Positions 29,569 through 36,608 of a stretch of 64,000 nucleotides of DNA are shown one piece after another; the first letter of the stretch is position 1, and each line of letters starts with the position of its first letter. The stretch comes from Betaproteobacteria bacterium (GTDB taxonomy: Bacteria; Pseudomonadota; Gammaproteobacteria; Burkholderiales; Usitatibacteraceae): assembly GCA_016709665.1 (NCBI GenBank), contig JADJMI010000005.1, forward strand, positions 431,367-495,366, written 5' to 3'. The position numbers and the translations under genes were made by a program. The notes under the pieces are model-generated. The model had not been told where the DNA came from, ran no database searches, and saw only the letters and a list, made by a program, of their open reading frames with translations.

Positions 29569-30543
29569 ATGCAATACCGCAGACTCGGCCGCGCCGGCCT
29601 CAAGGTGAGCGAGCTGTCCTTCGGCTCGTGGGTGACGTACGGCAACCAGGTCGATACCAAGGCCGCCGTCGAATGCATGGCCGCCGCCTGGGACGCCGGG
29701 GTCAACTTCTTCGACAACGCCGAGGTGTACGCGGCCGGCGAGAGCGAACGGATCATGGGCGATGCCCTGAAGAAGCTCGGCTGGCCGCGGCAGCGCTACA
29801 TCGTGTCGACCAAGTTCTTCTGGGGCATCGCGGACGGGCCCAACGAGAAGAACACGCTCAACCGCAAGTACCTCACGCAGGCGATCGACGGCTCGCTCAA
29901 GCGCCTGCAGCTCGATTTCGTCGACCTCGTCTACTGCCACCGGCCGGACCCGGAGACGCCCATCGAGGAGACGGTCTGGGCGATGCACGACATGATCCGC
30001 CGGGGCAAGGCGCTCTACTGGGGCACCTCGGAATGGAGCGCCTCGGAGATCATGGCCGCCTGGCAGATCGCCGAGCGCCACCACCTGGCCAAGCCCGTCG
30101 TCGAGCAGCCGCAGTACCACCTCTTCCACCGCCGCCGGGTCGAGAGCGAGTACCGGCACCTGTACCACGACATCGGGATGGGGCTCACGACCTGGAGCCC
30201 GCTCGCTTCGGGCCTGCTCACCGGCAAGTACGCGAACGGCGTGCCCAAGGACAGCCGCGGGGCGATCCCGCGCATGGCTTTCCTGGTCGAGGGTCTCACG
30301 GACAAGACGCGCAACGGCGTCGTCCGGACGCTCGAGGGCGTCGCGAAGGAGCTCGGCTGCACGCTGCCGCAGCTCGCCATCGCCTGGTGCGCCAAGAACC
30401 CGCATGTTTCGTCCGTCATCACCGGGGCCTCGCGCCCGGAGCAGGTGAAGGAGAACCTGAAGGCGATCGACGTGTTGCCGCGCCTCACGCCCATGCTCAT
30501 GGACCGCATCCTGGAGATCGTGGCGCCGCACGACGACCGCTGA
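29569..30543 (+). CDS. Aldo/keto reductase, Kv-beta-like (AKR6 type)
   Basis: 324-aa NADPH-dependent oxidoreductase with a TIM-barrel fold. The N-terminus MQYRRLGRAGLKVSELSFGS, the catalytic Asp and Tyr in FFDNAEVYAAGESE, Lys in VSTKFFWG and His in YCHRPDPETP are all present, and VSSVITGASRPEQVKENL forms part of the cofactor site. The N-terminal region (GSWVTYGNQVD) resembles the beta subunits of voltage-gated K+ channels. A two-TM K+-channel-like gene lies downstream, beyond a 670-bp repeat-filled gap. Confidence 0.9.
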   Translation: MQYRRLGRAGLKVSELSFGSWVTYGNQVDTKAAVECMAAAWDAGVNFFDNAEVYAAGESERIMGDALKKLGWPRQRYIVSTKFFWGIADGPNEKNTLNRKYLTQAIDGSLKRLQLDFVDLVYCHRPDPETPIEETVWAMHDMIRRGKALYWGTSEWSASEIMAAWQIAERHHLAKPVVEQPQYHLFHRRRVESEYRHLYHDIGMGLTTWSPLASGLLTGKYANGVPKDSRGAIPRMAFLVEGLTDKTRNGVVRTLEGVAKELGCTLPQLAIAWCAKNPHVSSVITGASRPEQVKENLKAIDVLPRLTPMLMDRILEIVAPHDDR

Positions 30544-30577
30544 CGCGGCTGTCGGTGGCTGCGATCGTAGGGAGGCC

Positions 30578-30782
30578 ATCGAGGGCGGTGATCGCGTTGT
30601 CGATTCAGGGCGGCGCACCCACGGACTCTTGCGGGATGGGTGCCCCGGAATTTCGGGCCAGACAACACACGTCAGGCCCGAAATTCCGACCCATCCAATG
30701 ATTGCTCCCCTTTCAAACCCGGGGAGCAATCCGGCGACGTCCGCGCCGCCATGAATCGACAACGCGATCACCGACCTCGATG
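30578..30782. repeat. Nested palindromic repeat, family 2, copy 1
   Basis: 205-bp non-coding element. The outer arms 30578-30616 and 30744-30782 pair over 39 bp with two mismatches. Inside are a perfect 14-bp pair CGGAATTTCGGGCC/GGCCCGAAATTCCG (30646-30688) and a hairpin ATTGCTCCCC/GGGGAGCAAT (30701-30730). The right half shares the string CGGCGACGTCCGCGCCGCC with copy 2, while the arm ends are quite different. It lies in the 674-bp gap 30544-31217, which has no gene. Confidence 0.82.
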
Positions 30783-30918
30783 GGATGGTGCCCATGGATG
30801 CGGTGTCGTGAATGTTCGGCGTTGCGAACCCATCGCTTGCCATGCCAAGGCGTCGATCGATGCCGGGTTCCGCCGTCGGCCCGGGCACGAAGCGGCGGTG
30901 CATCCACGTGCGATGCCC

Positions 30919-31117
30919 GGGCCGGCGGTGGGTCGGAACTCGCCAAGTTCAGGGCGGCGCGCGTCGCGGGATGGGGGTCCCCGATCTTTGGGGCCGGACA
31001 ACGGTTTTCGGGCCTGACGTGTGTCGGCCCCAAAACGATTACCTCCCCTGAACCCGGGGCCGCCCGGCGACGTCCGCGCCGCCATGACCTTGGCGAGTTC
31101 CGACCCACCGCCGGCCC
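30919..31117. repeat. Nested palindromic repeat, family 2, copy 2
   Basis: 199-bp element in the same orientation as copy 1. The outer arms 30919-30960 and 31076-31117 pair over 42 bp with two mismatches, located at the same relative positions as those in copy 1. The arm ends are unrelated in sequence to copy 1 but complementary to each other. Between the copies (30783-30918) is a further imperfect hairpin around CGGCCCGGGCA. After copy 2, 31118-31217 is C-rich with no visible signal. Confidence 0.82.
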
Positions 31118-31217
31118 ATTGCCCCGCCCCGCCCCCCTGACCGCGTCGCCCTTGATCGGCGTCAGGCTCGCGCAGCCGCCCGCATGGCCAGATGGAAACT
31201 GGCGTACTCCAGCTCCC

Positions 31218-32261
31218 ATGTTCACCTTCCTGCACATCTTCCGAGAGAGCCCGTACTGGCCCAAGTTCAAGGGCGGCATCCTCGCGCTCGTTCTCATGCA
31301 CCTGCTGGGCGGGCTGGGCTTCTGGCTGATCTCCGGCGGCAAGGCGAGCGCCGAGGACGCCATCTACATGGCGTTCAACGTCATCGCGACAATCGGCTTC
31401 GCGGAGATCGTCAACGTGTCCGCGCATCCTTGGGGCCGGGCGTTCACGATGCTGGTGGGCTTCTGCGGCATCGCGACCACGTGGTACCTGTTCTCGGTCA
31501 TCACGGCGTTCGTCCTCGAGACGAACCTCAACCAGGCGTACCGGAGGCGGCGAATGGAACAACGCATCGCCCGCATGAGCGGGCACTACATCGTCTGCGG
31601 CATCGGGCGCGTGGGCAGCTACGTGGCCGACGAGCTGCTGAAGACCGAACGGACCTTCGTGGTGATCGACGCCGATCCGCAGCGCCTGCCGGCCCACCAG
31701 GAGCGCACGGGCCACGCCACGATGCTGCTGGGCGACGCCTCCGACGACGAAGTGCTCCAGAAGGCCGGCGTGCTGCGCGCCGCCGGCGTCTTCGCCGTGA
31801 CGGGGGACGATTCGAAGAACCTCGTGGTGAGCCTCTCGGCCAAGCAGCTCAACCCGACGGTTCGCGTCGTCGCCCGCGTGCACGACCGCCACAACGTGGA
31901 GAAGACGCGGCGCGCGGGCGCCGACGAGATCGTCTCGCCGGACTTCACCGGCGGCCTTCGCATCGCCTCGGCGATGCTGCGGCCCAACGCGGTGAACCTG
32001 ATGGACATGATGCTGCACACCGACGAAAACCTGCGCGTCGAGGAGGTCACCGTGCCGCCCGCCACCACCGTCGAGCGGGCGGGCCAGCTCATGGGCCGGC
32101 GCGAGTGGCTGCTCGTCGCGGTGCGCGATCCGCGCATGCACTGGGTCTTCAATCCCGGGCACGACCAGCCCGTCAATCGGGGCGACACCGTGGTGGCGAT
32201 CGTGAGTCCCGGTGGGCGCGTCGAGCTCGAGCGGGTCCTGGGCGTGCCCGGCCGCGCGTGA
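31218..32261 (+). CDS. Two-TM ion channel with RCK (TrkA-N) domain
   Basis: 347-aa membrane protein of the MthK/Kch layout. TM1 is at about residues 20-39, a pore loop at 46-63, TM2 at 74-99, then a Rossmann RCK domain with GIGRVGS (128-134) and Asp after beta-2 (VVIDADPQ), followed by a TrkA-C-like domain. The selectivity filter reads TIGFAE (58-63) instead of TVGYGD, with Ala at the second Gly. Ion selectivity therefore cannot be assumed to be K+. ATG 31218 gives a normal short N-terminus. It is cytosol-gated, presumably by nucleotide or ion binding to the RCK domain. Confidence 0.9.
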   Translation: MFTFLHIFRESPYWPKFKGGILALVLMHLLGGLGFWLISGGKASAEDAIYMAFNVIATIGFAEIVNVSAHPWGRAFTMLVGFCGIATTWYLFSVITAFVLETNLNQAYRRRRMEQRIARMSGHYIVCGIGRVGSYVADELLKTERTFVVIDADPQRLPAHQERTGHATMLLGDASDDEVLQKAGVLRAAGVFAVTGDDSKNLVVSLSAKQLNPTVRVVARVHDRHNVEKTRRAGADEIVSPDFTGGLRIASAMLRPNAVNLMDMMLHTDENLRVEEVTVPPATTVERAGQLMGRREWLLVAVRDPRMHWVFNPGHDQPVNRGDTVVAIVSPGGRVELERVLGVPGRA

Positions 32262-32314
32262 GCCCGGCGCCATCGGGCACAATGTTCCCTTCCCCACCCG
32301 ACCTTTCGACGACC

Positions 32315-33082
32315 ATGACCCGCTGGATCCGATTCGAACACGAGGGGCGCGCGCAGTTCGGCAGCCTCGAGGCAGGCACCATCCGCGTCCACGAGGGCGA
32401 CCTCTTCGCCACCCCGCGCGCCACGGGCGCCACCGTGCCGCTCGCCGGCGTGAAGCTCCTCACGCCCTGCGTGCCCACCAAGATGGTCGCGCTCTGGAAC
32501 AACTACCGCGCGCTCGCCGCGAAGCTCGGGCAGGTCGAGCCGCCCGAGCCGCTGTGGTTCCTCAAGGCGAACAACTCGTTCCACCCGGGCGGCGAGCCCA
32601 TCCGCACGCCGGAAGGGTTCGGGGGCAAGGTGATCTTCGAGGGCGAGCTCGGCATCGTGATCGGCAGGCGCACCGCGCGCGTGTCGGAGGCCGATGCCCC
32701 CGCGCACATCTTCGGCTACACCTGCATCAACGACGTCACGGCCGTGGACATCCTCAAGAAGGACCCGACCTTCGACCAGTGGTCGCGCGCGAAGAGTTTC
32801 GACACCTTCGGCGTCTTCGGCCCGGTGATCGCCACGGGGCTCGATCCCGCGACCCTCGTGATCCGCGCCGTGCTGAACGACCAGGAGCGGCAGAACTACC
32901 CGGCCGCCGACATGTTCTTCTCCCCCGCGCAGCTCGTTTCGCGCATCTCGCACGACGTGACCTTCGAGCCCGGGGACGTGATCTGCTGCGGCACCTCCGT
33001 CGGCGTGGGCTCGATGAAGCCCGGCAGCCGCATCACGGTGTCGATCGAGGGGATCGGGGAACTGACGAACGAGTTCGTCTAG
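32315..33082 (+). CDS. Fumarylacetoacetate hydrolase family protein
   Basis: 255-aa member of the FAH superfamily, close to the 2-hydroxyhepta-2,4-diene-1,7-dioate isomerase/acylpyruvase type. The metal site is visible: Glu residues in FEGELGIVIGR, Asp in YTCINDVTA, and the family segments WSRAKSFDTFGVFGPVI and GDVICCGTSVGVG. It probably cleaves or isomerises a 1,3-diketo acid in aromatic or sugar-acid catabolism; the substrate is unknown. ATG 32315 is chosen; an in-frame ATG at 32282 would add 11 residues. Its stop shares the CTAG at 33079-33082 with the convergent gene. Confidence 0.9.
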   Translation: MTRWIRFEHEGRAQFGSLEAGTIRVHEGDLFATPRATGATVPLAGVKLLTPCVPTKMVALWNNYRALAAKLGQVEPPEPLWFLKANNSFHPGGEPIRTPEGFGGKVIFEGELGIVIGRRTARVSEADAPAHIFGYTCINDVTAVDILKKDPTFDQWSRAKSFDTFGVFGPVIATGLDPATLVIRAVLNDQERQNYPAADMFFSPAQLVSRISHDVTFEPGDVICCGTSVGVGSMKPGSRITVSIEGIGELTNEFV

Positions 33083-33777
33083 CTCTCGGACGGCCTGCCC
33101 GCGCGCCGCGCGCGCAGGTAGCGCTCGATGGTCTCGAGCGACGTGATGGGCAGGGCCGAGAGCACCACGCCGTGGTTCCAGCCCGCCGCGTAGCCGTTCA
33201 CGCGCGCCGGCGTGGCGTGGAGCACGCGCCCGCCCAGGGAGACCGGCACCGCGGCATCGTCCACCTCCAGCGTGAAGCGCAGGTCCACCCGGCTGCCGGT
33301 CTCGCCCAGGCGCCCCGCGGCGACCACGCGCACGCCCTTCGGGCTCAGGTCGCGGATGGTGCAGTCGATGCGCTCGTCCATGCCGTCCACGACGGCCGTG
33401 GCCGGGATGCCGGTGCGCACGCGCATCGCGTCGCGCACGCGGCTCAGGTGCAGCGTCGTCGGGTAGGCGAACTGCAGGCAGGGATGGGGAAGCACGCGCA
33501 CGCTCAGCAGCCGCGAGGCGAAGGTGCACACGAGCGAGCCCTGGCGCAGCCGCGCGCGGACGCCGGCGCCTTCCCGCGCGTGGGCCGGCAGCACGATGCG
33601 CGCGGTGCCGCCCGCGAGAACCGACTCCGGTTCCATCCAGCCGATGAGCGCGAGCATGAGGCTGCGTTCGTCCGGGTCGTCGTCGAAGCGCAGCGCGAGC
33701 CGCGTGCCGATCGGGAACGCCAGGGCGGCGAAGGTGAGGCGGGGGTCGTCGAGGGAAGCGGGCGAAAGGCGGGGCAT
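33079..33777 (-). CDS. PilZ domain protein (YcgR-like)
   Basis: 232-aa putative c-di-GMP receptor. The N-terminal half (1-110) looks like a YcgR-N-type beta domain. The C-terminal PilZ domain carries the two ligand motifs: RDAMRVR (RxxxR type) and DLSPKG (DxSxxG). It is the last gene of a leftward run that contains glycosyltransferases, so c-di-GMP control of surface polysaccharide or motility is plausible but unproven. Confidence 0.88.
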   Translation of the reverse strand: MPRLSPASLDDPRLTFAALAFPIGTRLALRFDDDPDERSLMLALIGWMEPESVLAGGTARIVLPAHAREGAGVRARLRQGSLVCTFASRLLSVRVLPHPCLQFAYPTTLHLSRVRDAMRVRTGIPATAVVDGMDERIDCTIRDLSPKGVRVVAAGRLGETGSRVDLRFTLEVDDAAVPVSLGGRVLHATPARVNGYAAGWNHGVVLSALPITSLETIERYLRARRAGRPSES

Positions 33778-33848
33778 GGTCGGACGGCGCGCGCGAAATG
33801 CGCGCCATCGACCGGTTTACGGCAGCCGGCGGCCGGACTTGAGGCCGC

Positions 33849-34349
33849 CTACCCGCGGATCCGCGCGCCCGTCTCCTTGAGCTTTCGCTCGACGAAATGC
33901 CGGGCGACGCGCGGGAACTGGTTCACCGGGATCGTGCTGTAGACGTCGCGGCCCCAGATGAGGAGCCACACGTCGTCGAATTTCCACAGCTCCACCAGGC
34001 CCTCCCAGCGGATGGCGCTTTCCCCGAGGCTGCTCTTCTGCCCGATGGTGTCGTCGGTCAGGCGCCACGTGCTCTCGGGCGGGTCGAGCATCGCGAGTCC
34101 CGCGAGCGCGCGCCGCCAGTGGATCACGAGGATGGCCGCGCCCAGGACGACGAAGAACGACACCACCACCCACAGCGCGATCTCGAGCCAGCGGTAGGGG
34201 CCCTGGGTCGCGAGCGCGATGAGGCCCACGCCGATCACCACCTCGATGGCGTAGCGCGTGCCCAGGCGCCGCTGCCAGTAGCGCAGGGCCGAGATCCAGC
34301 AGGACTCGCGCGTGTAGCGCACCGTGAAGACGATCGGTTCGTCGGCCAT
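33849..34349 (-). CDS. YcxB-like membrane protein
   Basis: 166 aa. Two adjacent TM helices (about residues 35-53 and 57-77) are followed by a beta-rich cytosolic domain with DDTIGQKSSLGESAIRWEGL and VYSTIPVNQFP, matching the YcxB C-terminal domain. The function is unknown. It starts 10 bp after the DUF2304 gene and precedes the PilZ gene. Confidence 0.82.
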   Translation of the reverse strand: MADEPIVFTVRYTRESCWISALRYWQRRLGTRYAIEVVIGVGLIALATQGPYRWLEIALWVVVSFFVVLGAAILVIHWRRALAGLAMLDPPESTWRLTDDTIGQKSSLGESAIRWEGLVELWKFDDVWLLIWGRDVYSTIPVNQFPRVARHFVERKLKETGARIRG

Positions 34350-34359
34350 GCGCGGGGGC

Positions 34360-34713
34360 CTACTTCGGGCCGGACGGGTCGTCGGGGCGCTCGGCTTCCA
34401 GCATGGCGATGCGCTGGTTCAGGCGCCGCAAGTCGCGGCTGACCTTGGTGAGCGCGATGTCCGTGAGCAGCGACTTCACGACGAGCACGACGATGGCCGC
34501 GAGCAGGACGAGGGTCGGCGGATAGGCGATGCCGAAGACGGAGCCCACCGCGTCGATGAGGGGCGGGAAGACCGCCAGCAGGAACGACGCGGTCGCGACG
34601 GCGAGCCAGAAGAGCGCCTGGCGGATGTAGATGTGGTCGCGGCGGACGAGATAGACGATGCCGAGCGCGAGCCCGATGCCGACGAGGACGATGGCGATGT
34701 AGGTGGGTTTCAT
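34360..34713 (-). CDS. DUF2304 domain-containing membrane protein
   Basis: 117 aa with three TM segments (about 6-22, 33-52 and 66-85) and a C-terminal coiled-coil (LTKVSRDLRRLNQRIAMLEAE). DUF2304 proteins are typically encoded beside GT2 glycosyltransferases acting on a polyprenyl phosphate, and may help dock the enzyme. That context holds here: its ATG overlaps the stop of the GT4-GT2 gene (ATGA). Confidence 0.88.
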   Translation of the reverse strand: MKPTYIAIVLVGIGLALGIVYLVRRDHIYIRQALFWLAVATASFLLAVFPPLIDAVGSVFGIAYPPTLVLLAAIVVLVVKSLLTDIALTKVSRDLRRLNQRIAMLEAERPDDPSGPK

Positions 34714-36608
34714 GCGTTCGGGGAGGTGGCGGCGGGCGGATGGGCGATCCGGCGCCCGGGCCGGGTGAAGCCCCACCGCGCGAGGCAGAGGAGCGTGGTC
34801 TCGGCCATGTATCGGCCGACGGTGAACCAGGAGGAGAAGACGCGGGATGCGCCGTGGCGGCGCGCGTTCATCGCGACGGGGATCTCGACGATGCGCATCC
34901 GCGCGTGGCTGAGCAGCAGGAGCACGCCGACGTCCTGGTAGTCGATGAGCGTCGCTTCCGGGCCGGCGAGCAGGCGGCAGGCGCGGGCGTTGTAGTAGCG
35001 GAATCCCGAGGTGAGATCCTCGAGGCGAAAGCCCGTGAGCAGGCGGAAGTAGGTCCACGCGATCTGCCGCATGAGGCTGCCCCGGCTCGGGCACGCCGCG
35101 ATCACCACGTCGGCGTGCTTCGCGGCCTCCAGCAGTTCCGGCACGTACGCCGGTTCGTGCTGGCCATCCGCGTCGAGCGTCACGACGCCGTCGTAGCCGT
35201 GGCGAACCGCATGGCGCAGACCCGTCTGCATCGCGCCCCACGCGCCTTGCCAGAGCGGCGCGCGCATCACCGTCGCCCCGTGCGCGAGCGCCACGCCGCG
35301 CGTGCCGTCCACGCTGCCGTCGTCCACCACGAGCACGTCGGCCAGGCCGAGGCCGTGCACCTGGTCGATCACGTCGCCGATGTCCTCGGCTTCGTTGAGC
35401 GCGGGGATCACCACGAGCAGGCGGCCGGTTCCCGCGGGCTCGACCGCCGGGTCGCCCGAGACCACCGCGTGGGCCAGGTCGTAGGCGCCGGACACGCGGT
35501 CCGCGATCGTCGCGATGTCGTATTCACGCGCGAACCGGGCCGCGCCCTCGCGACCGAGCCGCTCCCGCCTCGACGGGTCCGCGGCGAGCGACGCGAGGGC
35601 CGCGCGCCAACCGGCCACGTCCTCGGGATCCGCCAGCACGGCGTTCACGTCCTCCTTCGCGACCGCGAGCATGCCGCTTCCCGCGAGGCGGCTCGCGACG
35701 AGCGGCTTCGCGTAGCGCATGGCTTCCATGAGCACGATGCCGAAGGCTTCGGTGCGCTCGCGCGAGGGAAGCGCGAAGAGGTCGCAGGAGGCCATGAGAC
35801 GGGCCAGGGTCGCGTCGTCCACCGCGCCCGCGAGGCGGATGGAAGCGGGCCGTCCTTCCTCGTCCAGCACCCGCTCGAGGCTCGCGCGCTCCTCGCCCTC
35901 GCCGGCGACGACCAGCTGGATGTCGGGCAACGCCGCCGCGGCCCGCACGAGGGTCTCGAAGCCCTTGTAGTACGTGAGGCGGCCCACGGCCAGCACGCGA
36001 ATCCCCGGCCCGCGCCAGAATTCGTCACCCGAGCCGGCTTCCACGTCCGGAAGCCGGGCCGGATCGAGCCCGAGGGGCACCACGCGGCACTTCTCCCGGA
36101 CGGCGCCCAGCGGGACGCTCGCCTCGAGGTATTCGGCGGAGGTCGGGATCACGACGCTCGCGCGGTCGAGCAGGGCGCGCTCGAAGATGGCGTAGAAGGG
36201 GTAGGCGAGCCGAAGCAGCGGCTTGAAGCGCGAAGGTTCGACATCCGAGTGCCAATGCACGACCCACGGCAGCCGCCAGGCCGATGGCAGGAGCAGGGCC
36301 CAGAACGCGCTCACGTTCGGCAGGTGCAGGTGCAGCACGTCGGGCTCGTGGTCGCGGATGGCGCCGCGAAGCCAGAAGCCGAACGTCGGGCTCACGGGCG
36401 TGAACAGCAGGCGCAGCCACACGGGGCAGCGCCGGAGCCAGGGCGGATCGCCGCCGGCCAGGCGCCGGCCGTCGTCATGGACGAGGGCCATCACCTCGTC
36501 GCCGCGGCGCTGCTGTGCCGTCACGAGGTCGCCCAGGAAGCGCTCCATGCCGCCCGGAACCGGCGCGAAGTACTTGCCGACGTGCAGGACGCGCCAGCCG
36601 CGGCTCAC
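34710..36608 (-). CDS. Fused glycosyltransferase: GT4 domain plus GT2 domain
   Basis: 632-aa cytosolic/peripheral enzyme. Residues 1-380 are a GT-B GT4 transferase (HVGKYFAPVPGGMERFLGDL, VGRLTYYKGFETLV, and the EX7E-type EAFGIVLMEAM). Residues 395-615 are a GT-A GT2 transferase of the dolichyl-phosphate-sugar synthase type (VVIPALNEAEDI, VVDDGSVDGT, TLDADGQHEPAY). I start it at GTG 36608, overlapping the stop of the TPR gene (GTGA). The GT2 half plus the downstream DUF2304 gene suggests a lipid-linked sugar donor is made here and that the GT4 half adds a further sugar. Such a fusion is not common. Confidence 0.9.
   Translation of the reverse strand: MSRGWRVLHVGKYFAPVPGGMERFLGDLVTAQQRRGDEVMALVHDDGRRLAGGDPPWLRRCPVWLRLLFTPVSPTFGFWLRGAIRDHEPDVLHLHLPNVSAFWALLLPSAWRLPWVVHWHSDVEPSRFKPLLRLAYPFYAIFERALLDRASVVIPTSAEYLEASVPLGAVREKCRVVPLGLDPARLPDVEAGSGDEFWRGPGIRVLAVGRLTYYKGFETLVRAAAALPDIQLVVAGEGEERASLERVLDEEGRPASIRLAGAVDDATLARLMASCDLFALPSRERTEAFGIVLMEAMRYAKPLVASRLAGSGMLAVAKEDVNAVLADPEDVAGWRAALASLAADPSRRERLGREGAARFAREYDIATIADRVSGAYDLAHAVVSGDPAVEPAGTGRLLVVIPALNEAEDIGDVIDQVHGLGLADVLVVDDGSVDGTRGVALAHGATVMRAPLWQGAWGAMQTGLRHAVRHGYDGVVTLDADGQHEPAYVPELLEAAKHADVVIAACPSRGSLMRQIAWTYFRLLTGFRLEDLTSGFRYYNARACRLLAGPEATLIDYQDVGVLLLLSHARMRIVEIPVAMNARRHGASRVFSSWFTVGRYMAETTLLCLARWGFTRPGRRIAHPPAATSPNA

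Noticed and set aside
30544..31217. Small open frames in the gap before the channel gene
   Set aside because: They are short, run through palindromic arms in both directions, and lack ribosome-binding sites and recognisable domains.
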